NCBI GenBank assembly: GCA_014281115.1
Contig: JACONQ010000019.1
Location: 1,116,001 to 1,180,000 of the forward strand
DNA length: 64,000 bases
DNA from: Laburnicola sp. R22_1
Lineage: Eukaryota > Ascomycota > Dothideomycetes > Pleosporales > Didymosphaeriaceae
Direction: 5' to 3'
Shown: piece after piece, positions 33,752-45,561 of the stretch
Numbering within the stretch: the stretch's first letter is position 1
Layout of the letters: every line of letters begins with the position of its first letter
Made by a program: the position numbers and the translations under genes
Notes under the pieces: generated by a model
Seen by the model: only the letters and a program-made list of their open reading frames with translations
What the model was told of the DNA's origin: nothing
Database searches by the model: none

Positions 33752-35773
33752 TCACTTCCCATTCCTCAATGAGCGCCGCTCAGGAAGCCCCTCTCGCCGC
33801 CTAATCCGCACCCTAACATCCTCCTTCGGAACCTTCACAGCCGCTCCATCCACCGCCTTCGGCACAATCCATTCACCAGCTTTCCTAGGCGCATCATTCT
33901 GTTCCGAAGGAGTCTGTTTGCCATCCATGGGACCCATAGCCGCAGCTTGAGCTTCTTGCATGTGGTCGAAGAAGGACTTGTTAGGCGCTGCTGAAACGTC
34001 CCAAAGTTGCAGTACGCCTGCGACGAATGCGACGAGCAGAGAGGTCGTCAAGGTCTCCCGAGCATCAGATGGGGATGTGATGGATGACGGTGGCGGATTA
34101 TGCTGGAAGCGTTTCGGTTTGTACTCGTTTGGCGTGATGAAGTTCGCGGATGAGGTGTTGATGAGGGTCTGCGAGAGGCCGATATCGACGTAGGATCCGG
34201 TATCCAGCTCCCATTGCTCCTGCACGCCAGGTCTAATGCTTTCAGACTCTGTAAGGATAATCGGCTTGTTGACTTTCAGAGTCTTGATAGGGCCCTTGTG
34301 GAGGCGTTTAGCTTCGTTGATGGCTGACCGGAGGTGAGGGAAGGAAGTCGACGATACGAGCCGTGGAAGTCCAGAGAAGGCGATTTCTGGTGGTGCTGGA
34401 AATGAAGGGTGGATTGATGGTGGTTGTGTTGCCTGCACCCAAATTTGTGTTTCTTTGCGTATCTCGTCGATGAATGTGTCGGTTCCACTCTGGGATTTCG
34501 CTTGCACCGCTACGAACGTATGTAGATGTACCAAAGTCCAAAACGCCAGAGGCACTATTTCTGAAACTAGACCGTGGAGAAACTTTAGTGTGATAGCTGC
34601 GCGCGCCTCAATGGGTACATCGTGCTTCGAGAAGAAGTCGTTCATCGCCGTTAGCGGTGTCGGGGTATCTGCGTCTCCTTCCTCGCCACTCATGCTTTCG
34701 TCATCATCCGACACCCTCTTTTTCGGTGGATTTTCCAGTTCATTAAAGAATCGTTGAAAGTTCTGGTACAGCCTCTTTTTCGCCAACATCGCTCCAGGGA
34801 GACCCGGCATAGGACACAGTCGTGGCAGTCCTGTCGCAAGCGCATAGTAAAGTTGAGTGACGGTCGCCAGATCCGATGCTAGTAACTGATACGATTCCGG
34901 AAAATGAGGACCTGTAAGTGGTGCAATGATAGCATTGCAGAAGAACTCGTTGATGAGAGTGAAAAAATCACACTCTGCCTCAACTGTGCCGGCTGTCAAC
35001 TCCATACCGGCGACTCGCTCCCAGGGCAATTGATCTACAATTGAGGAGTTGAAGGTAACGAAATCCGGTAGCGAGTCGGTGAGTATTGACAGAGAAGCGG
35101 ATATCAGCCCCTCCATTTGGTCCTTCTTGAAGATATGGTCTTCCATGGCTTTCAACAATTTCGGGCGCAGTGCAAGATAGTCGTCCTCCGTCTTCTTCGG
35201 CATATTGAAAGCATTTTGTAATACCGTCCACTCCGTACCATCGGCGTCGTCTAGTCCAACTGAATCATTCTGTATCTGCTCGAGTAATTCCGGAGATAGA
35301 ATGATGTTATGCTTCGCGCCCGCGGTATTGTACGCAATAATAGGCGTATAAGATGACTCTCTACTATATGATTAGTGTCGATTATACACAGAGCAATCGT
35401 GTACTCACCCGAATTTCCTCAGCCACCCGTCTCCTCCAAAGACAGCATTGCCCCAGTGTCTCACGCCGGGGACCCAGTATGGCAGCTGTTGTACCCGCCT
35501 CTTCCCATCTTGACTGATATCTGAATTCCTACCGGAAAGGATTCTCGTAGGTAGCAAAAGCACGACAAGGCTCACAAACACTTGAAGCAGAATATCCGTC
35601 ACACTCTTGTCTTTTCCAAAGGTTGCAAGTAATCGACTGTCGAATCCGTAATAGTGACCAAGGACGAGAAGAAAGGGGCTGCTGAGGACAAGATAGCACA
35701 GTGGCAGAAACAAAACCCTTATAGTCGCAGTGGAGGCATACACGCCCAAGAACAGGCCCTTGAGCACCCCCAT
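33752..35773 (-). CDS. Cytochrome P450-like protein lacking the heme-cysteine loop
   Basis: A 657-residue protein from two exons in frame: 35409-35773 and 33752-35360. An N-terminal membrane span region (residues about 10-75) precedes the P450-like entry block LPYWVPGVRHWGN. The middle has helix C-to-G blocks (DQLPWERVAGMEL, YALATGLPRLCPMPGLPGA), an I-helix-like IVPLAFWTLVHLHTF, and a K-helix ExxR (NEAKRL). After the meander (EYKPKRF) the expected FxxGxxxCxG heme loop is absent; the frame runs straight from PSSITSPSDARETL into an L-helix-like LLVAFVAGVLQLWDV and the usual P450 ending (VPKEDVRVRIRRRE). No intron is visible at this point. A heme-free relative, not a working monooxygenase, is the best reading. 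Confidence 0.75.
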
Positions 35774-36363
35774 CTTATCGTTATGGCGGTCTGTCTCAAT
35801 GCTTCCCTTGCGTTCGCCGACGATAGAGCTTCACAGCCCGGCTCAGCTTGTGCGAACGATGTCGGCGAGCGGTACCTGGAGCCAAGACAGCCTGCGTTAC
35901 TTTAGATCGAGCCTGGCAAATGACGTAGAACCGTTAATAGCAGTGAGCAGGGGTATCTGAGCTGCAGCCCTGCGACGGTCGAGACTCTCCAGCTGCGTGT
36001 GTATAGGTAACGGTAAACGGCGACGTGGTCTTGGAGGCTGATGGAAAGGGCACCGTAGCATTCTCGAAGGTCGCTAGAAACGCCACGTCTCGCTTATCGC
36101 CCCGGATGAAGACTAATGCAAATCCTGCCATGTGCGCAAACACTGTGAATGTAACCTTAGCCCTACTTAGCCGTGGCTGCCGCTAATCATATCCAACTCG
36201 CGGTATACCGCACAGCCCTTTTCACCTGCAAAACCGATTCCGCGCAAAGAGGCATCTCCTTACGCTTAGCAATTACGCGATTACCCCATCGCGGGACAAA
36301 TCCACTCATTCGTATGAACAGCATTAGTTGCATCCAAAGAATCTACAACCATCTAAACCATCT

Positions 36364-36397
<34 letters not shown>

Positions 36398-36503
36398 TAA
36401 AATTTCATACCAACCCCGAGCCTCCAATCGCAGGTCCAAATTCCCCCGCATCCCACTCACAACCCACCATCCAAGCTCCCTCCCACGAACGCCAACCATC
36501 GCC
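35774..36503. promoter_or_regulatory. Divergent upstream region, P450-like gene and ITPase
   Basis: About 730 bp. It contains the (AAC)n repeat at 36364-36396 within the likely ITPase 5' leader. No gene is seen. Confidence 0.45.
36364..36396. repeat. (AAC)11 microsatellite
   Basis: Eleven perfect AAC units about 110 bp before the ITPase ATG. In the transcript this gives an unstructured CAA-rich leader, which usually favours efficient translation. Confidence 0.9.
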
Positions 36504-37483
36504 ATGGGTTCCTCCACGCCCGTGCCCAAGCGCCTAAACTTCATCACCGGCAACAAAAACAAGCTCGCCGAGGTACGTGCTCGCCATGCATCAACCCTGC
36601 AACCATAGCCTCGTGTTCGGCGCGCTCCGAGATATTGGGCGCAGCTGAACGCAAGATGTATGGGGGTCCGTGGTGAGATCTGAGGCTCTGCGCCCGCCGA
36701 CCAGCTTCGGGGGTGCCGCTGTCACGCCATGTGTGCAGGATCGAATCTGGAAACACGTTTCGAGGGGCTTGAGGTACTGGTATCTTTGCTAACGGGTGCA
36801 TGTGTAGGTCCAAGCTATTTTGGACGGGGTGATTGAGCTCAGGAATCAGAATGTGGATTTGGATGAGATACAAGGCACAGTCGAGGAAGTCACGACGGAC
36901 AAGTGCAGAAGAGCAGCGGAAGCTGTGAGCATTCTCCATTCTACACTTCTACTATCATGACTCTGATTGATTACTGCAGATCAATGGCCCCGTGCTCGTG
37001 GAAGACACGTGCCTGTGCTTCAAGGCTATGAATGACCTCCCAGGACCATACATGTAGGCTCTCTCTGTCTCTGTACCTGCGATGTCTTGTACTGATCATC
37101 TTGGCAGAAAATGGTTCATGCTCGCCCTCGGCCCGCAGAAATTGCACCAGATGCTCGATGGCTTTGACGACAAGTCTGCGCAAGCTGTGTGCACCTTCGC
37201 CTACTGCGAAGGGCCGGGGCATGAGCCGGTACTGTTCCAGGGCAGGACGGACGGCAAGCTGGTTGCTAGCAGAGGGCCTACAGTTTTCGGTCAGCTACTC
37301 TATCCTGGTGATGGATACTGGAACAGATGCTAACAGTGAGGGGCAACAGGCTGGGACTCCTGCTTTGAGTACGAGGGCACGACGTACGCAGAGATGGACA
37401 AGAGCGAGAAGAACAAGATCTCGCACCGAGGCAAGGCGCTCGAGAAGTTGAAAGAGTGGCTGGCAAGCAAGGTCAACGCCTAA
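36504..37483 (+). CDS. HAM1: Inosine triphosphate pyrophosphatase (HAM1/ITPA)
   Basis: A 191-residue protein from five exons in frame: 36504-36572, 36808-36924, 36980-37053, 37108-37289 and 37350-37483. The substrate loop [11 protein letters not shown] is at residues 13-23, the catalytic VEDTCLCF follows at about 69-76, and [27 protein letters not shown] and SHRGKAL are all present. The enzyme hydrolyses ITP, dITP and XTP and keeps deaminated purines out of nucleic acids. Intron 1 is long for this window (235 bp). The gene converges with FAP7, with stops about 140 bp apart. Confidence 0.96.
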
Positions 37484-37622
37484 GAGGCCCGAGACCCAAT
37501 CTGCCACCCGATTCTCCCACTCTTCTCAACTTCCAACTTCAAGTATACCCCATTCAAAAATGAAAATCTCACCCTGAGGCTATACGCCCAAACCAAGCCC
37601 TCATCCCACCAAACAACTCCCC

Positions 37623-38244
37623 TCATTCCCGATCCGCATGATCCCTCCTCCACTGCTCAACCCACTGCTCCACCCTCTCCACATTCCCCTCCACATCCTC
37701 ACTCCTATCACTCCTCAACTCCACCACAATCTCCTCCTTATAACTTTCCCTCGCCTCATCCAACAAAACCTGCATAATCTCACTATCCATATTCTCCTCC
37801 AACTTCTTCCCCTTATACCCCCTCCCCGTCAACCGATCATACAACACCGTCGAATCGCACCGCAGCACAATAACAAGATCGATCCACCGCTCAGGAAAGA
37901 GTTCGCACGCGTGCCAGTCGAGTATGTAACCGCCCGTTTCCGAGAGATTCGTCGCTTCGAGGTAATCGAGGAGCTGTCGTGAAAACAGAACTCATTAGCT
38001 TTTTTTCCCCTGCCTGCCACAATATGTCGAGAATGCGATTTCCGCAACACCGCCGTACCTTGTCTTCATCCACAACCCAGCTCCCAAGCTCCTCGTCCCT
38101 CCCCTCGTGGAACCCCTCATCCTTCACAATCGCATTTACAGAGACGTGCTTGAACCCCAAGCTCTGCGCTAGCTGCTCCGCATGTGTCGTCTTGCCCACG
38201 CCAGGTGTACCCGTAACCACAATGTTGGGGTTCTTGCGCGCCAT
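37623..38244 (-). CDS. FAP7: FAP7/AK6 adenylate kinase of 40S maturation
   Basis: A 178-residue protein from two exons in frame: 38059-38244 and 37623-37973. The P-loop GTPGVGKT is at residues 12-19, followed by the AK6-type blocks HVSVNAIVK, LDWHACELFPERWIDLVIVLRC and YDRLTGRGYKGKKLEENMDSEI. Fap7 binds uS11 (Rps14) and releases it into the pre-40S particle during late cytoplasmic maturation, with ATPase rather than classic adenylate-kinase action. An acidic C-terminal helix closes the protein. A CT repeat lies in its 5' leader. Confidence 0.95.
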
Positions 38245-39259
38245 TCTCACCCTCGTTATAACCCTCTCTCTCTCTCTCTCTCTCTCTCTTGTGCTGTGTC
38301 TCTGAACTGGTGCGTACAGCCCGAGTCTATTCGAGAACGAGGTGCAACGTCGAATGGATTCGAGGGGACGAAGAAGAGGTTGCTGTTGCTGGTGATATTG
38401 CGCGGGCTCGGAATTGTTGTGCACTGGGCGCGCGCGAGAGATGCCAAAATTTACAGCCCTGAAGCCGAATTTACGCCGACTAGAACATGTAGAGCCCCGC
38501 AACCCCGCACTAGGCCTCTTGCAAATGTGTACATTCACCCATTACTTGCTCGTGGGGGTCAACTGTTCAGCGAGGTCATTCGACATTAAAACTATGACGG
38601 GACGCACAATCAAAAATGCGTGACCATCAAGTGCTGAGCATGTGTACATATGTACTTTGTAGCGACGAAGCGCCCAACCTAGTGACATTCCACATGAACA
38701 CAGGGATGAACTCGATGTAATGTTTGATCGCGTATTACATTCTCAAAGTCTATAATCACTTTACTTTCCAAACACCAAACTTTTGCAAAGAAAATTAAAA
38801 CGCAATCAAAGCAAGTGCAGAGCCAAAGACACAGGAGTGGTCATGCATTCCATCAGCCGATAACAAGCAGAGAAAGATACACAACTCATTAGCCCAACCC
38901 CATCTGACGCCAAAACCCATATACATCCCCCCGGGCCGACCTGGAGACACGTGCAGACGGGATGTGACGGTGATAACGAACCAATCAAGTTCACATGTGC
39001 CGCGATTAATAGATACCCAGATGCCACCGCCACCGCCGCAAATGCTTTGTAGCCAGAGGTATCATGTTGGATAAGGGAAATAAGCAGTGCCCAGAGCGGT
39101 GAAGAGTGAGATGTGACAAGGGGTGAAAAGAGGACGGGTAGATAAACCAAGCGCCAAAAGCTTTATCGCATGACCGTCATGTAGCATATGCGTCGGTATT
39201 AGTCGAAATACAAGCCGGATGTTCGATAGCCGTCAATCGTCGAGCCGCACTCAGAGCGT
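38245..39259. promoter_or_regulatory. FAP7 upstream region and NAP1 3' flank
   Basis: About 1 kb. Besides the CT repeat at 38264-38290 nothing is recognised; the part near 38690-38810 is AT-rich. Confidence 0.45.
38264..38290. repeat. (CT)13 microsatellite
   Basis: Thirteen CT units lie about 20 bp upstream of the FAP7 start codon; the mRNA strand reads GA. Position in the leader makes length changes a plausible influence on expression. Confidence 0.9.
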
Positions 39260-40749
39260 TTAGCTCTGCTTGCACTCGGCAGCCTCTTGCTTGGGTTTTG
39301 TGCCGTCACCCTAGAGATGCGGTTAGAAACAGACTTTTGGGAGGCAGTGGATTATCAAACCTCTTCATCTGACTCGTCATCCTCATCGCGGTCATCGCTG
39401 AGCTCGTCCTCATCCTCGTCATCTTCGTCCTCAAACTCGCCCTCATCGTAGTCTTCCAGGTTCTCGTACTGGAGAGCCTCGCCGGTGAACCAGTCAATAG
39501 CCCGGGGGATGAGCTTCTCTTTGATGTCCTCACCAAGCTGGTAGTCGAGCTCGAGACGCTCCTCGATGTCAGAGGAAGCGTCATCGTCGTCGTGAGGAGG
39601 CTTCGGGGGGTCGAAGAAATTGAAGAATGACTCTGTCGGTACAGTCTTCTTGACCACACGAGTCTGCTTTGTGTCTATATTTATGTCAGTTGTTGTCATG
39701 TATAAAACCATAGGCGTTGCACGTACTCTTGTTTCGCTGCTTCTTGCTCTCGACCCGGACGGTAAGGTCTTTGCCGGCCTTCCACTCAACCTTGTCACCC
39801 TCGGCGTGGTCGTAGATGAAATCTCCGCCATAGCCATTCTCTTCTTGGTAGAAGTAGGTTTTAGTGACGGTCTTGTTGGTAAAGAAGTCGTTCTCCTCAA
39901 ACTCGAAGATGAGGCGGAAGCCCGGGCGGTCGAGGTACTCCATGCGGATATCGGTAAGGTGCTTCAATGCGGCCTCGTCACGGTCGGTGATCATTTCCGC
40001 AAGCGAGATCTGGTTCTTCATGGCGCTGAGCCAGAACTCTGGAATGCCCTTTACATCTTTGCCCTCGTCCTTGTTAATCTCCTCCTCTGGCACGGAATCC
40101 TCTTCATCCTCTTCATCCTTCTTCTCACCGGCAGTAACCAGGTCCTCAGTCGGCTCAGTGTCGCCGCTGACGATCTTGGCACGATGCTGGTACAGTGGCG
40201 TGAACTTGGCGAAGTACTTCTTCTCAAGCTGTAGAACCTCTTCCTGGAACTGGGCTTCAAGCTTGGAGTGCTCCTTCTGGATGCCCTTCAAGCCGGCAAC
40301 GCGGCGGCGCACGGAGCCAGGGAGGGACTCGATGTAGCCACTTGACCGGCCGACGAGGGAGCCGAGCTTTGCCTGCATCATAGAAACAAGGGCGGGGTTG
40401 GCAGCGAACAGGCCGGCGGCGGTGCTCAGATCCTCTGAAGAAAAATTGCAAATTAGCGGCCAAACTCGTCACGGCGTGCGGGCGGGGTTTGAGGGGCCGC
40501 GAGGGCAAATTGTGCACTTACCTTCCTTTATGCTGGCGACGCCGGGCTGCTGGGCGCGCGACGAAATCGGGGCAGCGTTTGCGGGTGTGTTCTGCGGTGT
40601 ACTGGAGGATGTGAGCGGGCGGCACGTCGACTGTATATGCAGTGTTTGTGGCGGACTTGTGCTCGGCTCCAAAGCCGAGTGCTGGGGCGGGGTAGGACTT
40701 ACGGGGCAGCCATGGAGTCGAGCTTCTTGTTGCGGATGGGCTCAGACAT
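39260..40749 (-). CDS. NAP1: Nucleosome assembly protein NAP1
   Basis: A 399-residue protein from five exons in frame: 40703-40749, 40522-40601, 39727-40434, 39361-39674 and 39260-39310. The NAP domain (about 80-320) has [53 protein letters not shown] and [12 protein letters not shown], and a long Asp/Glu tail follows. It is a histone H2A-H2B chaperone and import adaptor. The last intron has an unusual donor, GTTTGA. If it is spliced, the protein ends ECKQS, a prenylation box like the CKQQ end of animal NAP1L1. If it is kept, translation stops two codons on, at DEEV. Confidence 0.95.
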
Positions 40750-41581
40750 GGTGACGGACTGCTGCAGGCGATGAGCGAGTGCGTAGGGTTGAGGAGGGTG
40801 CGTGGTTGTTGGCGGTCCGCGGCAGTGTGCAGAAATGTGCAGAAATGTTGGGCGGTTCAGAGCGCAGGGAAGCGGCACTTCTCTGCCACCACACTGGTGC
40901 ACAGGCTGGCAGGTAGCTCGCTTAAGCCTAGCGGGGGCCGGTGTGATGTAAACGCGCGCCTTTGTACCTGGGAACAGGAAGCGGAAGAAGATGCAGTGTG
41001 AAGAGGAGCAAGAAGACGGATGCCGGGGAGACGAGCAGCCTGGGTAGTCGCGACGACGGGCTATCGATCGTGGCTGCGTGGAATGAGCCCACGGGTGCCG
41101 GTCGTGGGTGGGGGTGTGGGCTAGCAGCCGTGGGCTTGACTGCTTGCAATGCTGCCCAGGTGTCCTCACTCGCACGTGTATCCATTCAAGCCCTGAGACT
41201 TTGTGTCACAGCGTCGGACACCTCATCGCGGCAAGACAATCCCTCACCGTCTTCATATGATTACCTGGGTCGCCGGGCCCCCATCTATTGCCGCATCGTT
41301 GTCACGAGAGCCCTACCACTCCAGTCACCATCCAGTGTATTTGGCGTCTATCTGATAAGTCTACCCTGGTATCGAACGCCGAAATCCCCAATGCCCTACG
41401 CACGCCCGTGCACGGCAAGTCTTCCAGAACAAAGCGGACCAGCCTATGAAAATTTCGCAGACGCCGCACCCGGCACCATCGCACCTGCCCTGCCCAAATA
41501 TAGAAGGTACGCGTACGCCTCTTTCACAGTGCTTGACCGAGACGCCAGCGAACATTACTGATACATGCATCCAACACAGTC
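40750..41581. other. Spacer between NAP1 and the transporter
   Basis: About 830 bp, the NAP1 promoter side. GC-rich with several short frames but no recognisable protein. Confidence 0.45.
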
Positions 41582-43400
41582 TCAACGACCCTGGAGGCGC
41601 TTGAGACGTCGCGTCGCCAGCGCTGCGAACACTGCACAAACGGCTCCAATGAAAAGGCAGACACCAATGGCATTCGGTCCGTCTGTCGAGTGCTGCTCTG
41701 ATGGATTCGTCTCTTTAGACAGCTCGGGGCTTTTGCCAGGCTCAAGCAAAGTAAAAACCACCCATGAAATACCCGTGCCAACGAATTGTGGCAGCGTAGT
41801 GTATAGGTTCATGATTCCGAGATACTTGCCAGAGCTTTCCCCGCTCGAATCGGAAGATTCTTCGAGCCCGTGGTTGAGGTGGAGCTGCACCGGTGACTCG
41901 AGTTCGATGGAATTCCGTCCAAGATGTCCGTATGAGTGCCCAGTCTGGGAGAGCCGATTGATCTCGACGCCCAGGAACGTGAAAGGAGCCCAGCAACTGA
42001 TAGCCCATGAACTACACCAAGTCAGTCCCGGTATATCGAGAAGCGAGTGGCAACTTACACTCCGCAAGCAGCGACAATGAGAGTCGCGCTTCTCAACGAC
42101 TGGACAAATGGTGCCATGAGCATGGAACCCGCGAAAATGCAATGTGAGGCCGTCCATGTCGTAAGCAGGGATGGCTTGTACTTCTCGATCTCGAAGACGA
42201 AAGACGCAATACTCGCAGGCGGACGCGGAGTAAACCCTGGAGCTTCCTCTTCCGGGCTTTTGACAAAGAAGGGCAGTATGACAGACATAACAAAGGTTAT
42301 GATCGAGAACGCAATCAATGCCATCGAACCAATACGGCCGACCTGTCCTGTCAAGTCACCCGCCGCCTTAGCTTCTGCAGGGGCGTCGTAGCGGAGATAG
42401 ATCTCGCCGACCCAGGTGGTGCTATAGAAAAGGAATGGGAACCAGCCTGTCGACGTGTTAGCAAATTCGGTTTGCAGAACATACCTTCCAACAACTCACC
42501 AATCCATGCCCAGAACTGGACATAGCAAATAGCCTGGATGCCTCGTGGCAGATTCATAGCCGTGTGAGCAATAGTAGACAGGATATGAAGCGGACCAAAG
42601 TCTTCATCCTCCTCCTCTTTGCCCTTGCTGATCAGCACGCGCTCGCTGACTGCCCATGAAGTGATTCCCACAGTAATACAGAGACACAGCGCTGCCACGG
42701 AGGTCAGTTGCTTGAACTGCGAATCCCCCAGCATCGATCCAAACACCTTCTTGAGGTCGATTGCTCCGGCAGCGTAACCAACCAGCGATCCCACAGCTAC
42801 CATCCGACTGGCCCAGCTGCTTCCCATTTGTTGTTTGGCAATAGGCAGCGTGTCCACAATGAGCCCTCTGCAGCTTCCCTGCACAGCATTGATCGCAAAG
42901 TCGATCCCATAGATACTGAGCACCGCCAGGACGATTGTATAGCTCTTGACAGCCTCCTTTTCCGTGACGAATTTCTGGACCACCTCTTTCGTGAAACCCA
43001 GCAAGAGAAGGAAGAAACAAACCAACACCGTCCCGCCCAGCATGAAGGGTCTCCTTCTTCCCCATCTACTCGTAGATCGATCAGCGACGACGCCGACAAT
43101 TGGCTGCATGATTAAACCGGACAGCGGTCCCGCGACCCAAACGAGGGAAATCTTGGATTTGGTCAAGCCGAGCTCGAGTAGGTACGGTGTGCAATAAGTC
43201 ATCTCAACGTTCCAGGTGACCCTATACTCAAGTCAGTTGCGGGGTACCCGTTGGGGCCAGAGCGCATACTGTAGGCCAACGAGACTCAGAGTCAGCAGCG
43301 CCATGCGCATACTCTCCGACGAACCCTTGATAGACGGCGTGCCAGCCCATTGCGCCTGCGCCGGAAGTCGCGCTCCCATAGTACCTCCGCCGGCAACCAT
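41582..43400 (-). CDS. Sucrose/alpha-glucoside proton symporter (GPH family)
   Basis: A 556-residue protein from four exons in frame: 43270-43400, 42500-43221, 42059-42446 and 41582-42011. It has twelve predicted membrane spans. The loop 2-3 motif RWGRRRPFM (about residue 96) is the sucrose-transporter signature shared by plant SUT and fission yeast Sut1, and VTWNVEMTYCTPYLLELGL and GWFPFLFYSTTWVGEIY match family blocks. A central hydrophilic loop (KGKEEEDEDFGP) splits the two halves. The substrate is probably maltose or sucrose. ATG 43400 is chosen because it begins the hydrophilic N-terminus. Confidence 0.9.
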
Positions 43401-44675
43401 GGTCAAGGTGCGTGTATGCTCGCGTGCGCGGTCGCAATCGCGTCCCTAGAGTTAGAACGGAGAAAGTGGAAGTCGCATTGGGCGTGTAAAGTAATCGAAG
43501 GGACTGGACTCGAACGCTAGACAAGATTGAAAAAGCAGGGAATGGAACCGGCAGGTGTGAATGAGAGACTTGATTTTATCTAGGAGACTGTCTGCGGCAT
43601 TGCAAAGCGCGCGGGCTGTACACAGTAAGGGGACGTCAGCACTGGGGCTTGGCTGCTGAGACGAGATCCTGGCTTTGTGTATGGGCCGAGCCAAACACGG
43701 ACAAGCGGCATCTTGTCAACGCGATTAGCACTCACACTGCTGTGAGATCGCCGCCAGCTCACGTGAAACATCCATGTCCGCTGCACGATGCATTGCCGTA
43801 GGACATGTCCACCGTTGGATTGTGTTTCCCAACATACTAAGAATGTGTAATGCAGATCCAACTCGAGTGACCACAGCATGGAACGTTACCTGACCTTGCC
43901 CGTAAGTGTCCAGATTACACGGCTGATCAGGCCGGCTTAGGACCTCTCCAGCTCATGGTATCCCCAAGCCAAGGACCGACTCGATACACCCGTTAGCACA
44001 AATACAACTACTATTCCATGTTTCCAAGCTACCTACCACGTAGCTCCAGACATATCGCGGTACAAGTATGGTGTTTCTCATGCTTCTTATAACTGAGGGA
44101 CAAGATATTGTACCCTTACCGTCGTTATCGCTTCTCTGTCGCTGTCTCCGCCGTTACATCTGCAGTAGCGTGGTGGGACCAAGGAATAAAGGGCTTTGAG
44201 ATTTATACCAGCATGGTAGACTCTTTGGGTGCATGCAAAAACCGCTTGGGAGTCAGCTGTACGTATTAAACAGCAGGAGTATACATATAGACACCCTCAT
44301 TACTGACCCCATGCTTGTCTGCTATGCATCGATGTTGTTCTGTTTCGCTCCCGACAACGATTCCAGACATATGGCCGACTGCCTCATGTAATTCGGGCGA
44401 CTTTAAAATGGTAGGTGAACGTCTACATGTTCGCGCATCTCAACAATGTACGTGGATTTGATCATATTTCCATTGATCAGAGGGAGGAATCTTAATCTGT
44501 CACTGCCATGATTTTTGAAAAGCAATGACACCTGTAACCAGCCCGAATATGCCATGTGAATGAAACCGAGCATGAGCCTCCCCACTCGCTGTTTGTTCCA
44601 TTGCCGGGATACACCACGCCACCACACACATCGTTATTCATCGCCCGTCCCCTTCCCCGAAGCTAGTGGAAGAAA
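43401..44675. other. Spacer between the transporter and eL33
   Basis: About 1.3 kb. No gene is supported. A short ATG-plus-GTAAGT stretch at 43878 leads nowhere recognisable. Confidence 0.5.
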
Positions 44676-45561
44676 TCATATGGACGAAGGGTAAAGCATG
44701 ACGCGGACGGAGGCACCCTGCACACTTGTTAGCACAAACAAGATATTGTGGAGGACGAGGACGTACGAAGCTCTTCGGCGGGAGGTTGGTCCTGAACTTG
44801 GCACGGACGATACCGCTGTTACCTGCACCATGTGAGTCCTGTACGTTACTTCAAAGCTTTTCTGTACCCACCGTGAGGACGAGTGACCTTGCCCCAGATG
44901 ACACGGATCTTAGAGCCTCGGACTGTTCGGTCAGCGCGGTAGACGTATGCCACGCGTTTGCTTCGACTGTTAGATTATTTTTTCCAAACCACTCGGTTCT
45001 GACTCACCCGCAGTAGAATTGTGCCGCGTCGGTGTTGTCGACACCCTCGAGCTTGAGGAGAGAGGTCCCGGGGTTGGTGTTGCGCTTTCCTGTCATTCGT
45101 GAGCACAGCACAAGGAAGCTCGAGTTGGGAGTAAGTACCTCGTTGATACGAGATGTGCTTTCCCCTGCGCATGATGTCAGCCATATATCCTCGTCCGCTA
45201 CGATTGCAACCCAAGCATATCGCATCTGCCACTGGGTCATTCGAAATTGCGTCGCTCGTGAATGCGCCATGACTTTGGGGTCATGGTGGACGGCCCTTCG
45301 ATTTTGTGGCCGGAAGTTCTCCCAAAGTTGCGCAAAAGTTCTCGAATTTCGCAGTTCGGATGCAGAGCAAAGACGACCGGGGCGGGTGGATAAGCGGAGA
45401 CTTACTTGACGTAGACTATAGCACGATTCAATGATTAGCGCATGCATTTGGACGTTGGGAGAGTATCTTGTCGTCGCAGAGCCCCAGGTGTTGAGCCTGG
45501 AGTCGGCGACCGCAGGACCGGATTGAGGTATCGACTTACGGCGGTGAGACTGGTCAGACAT
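44676..45561 (-). CDS. RPL33: 60S ribosomal protein eL33 (L35A)
   Basis: A 108-residue protein from seven exons in frame: 45540-45561, 45406-45415, 45141-45166, 45008-45089, 44872-44960, 44767-44822 and 44676-44717. The second exon has only 10 nt. The product contains [77 protein letters not shown], which together are unmistakable for eL33. Its length matches the family (about 107-110). Heavy splitting at the 5' end is common in fungal ribosomal protein genes. No single open frame shows it, so it is easily missed. Confidence 0.97.

Noticed and set aside
43878..43915. ATG followed by a GTAAGT donor
   Set aside because: Eight codons only, with no downstream exon that continues in phase to a recognisable protein.
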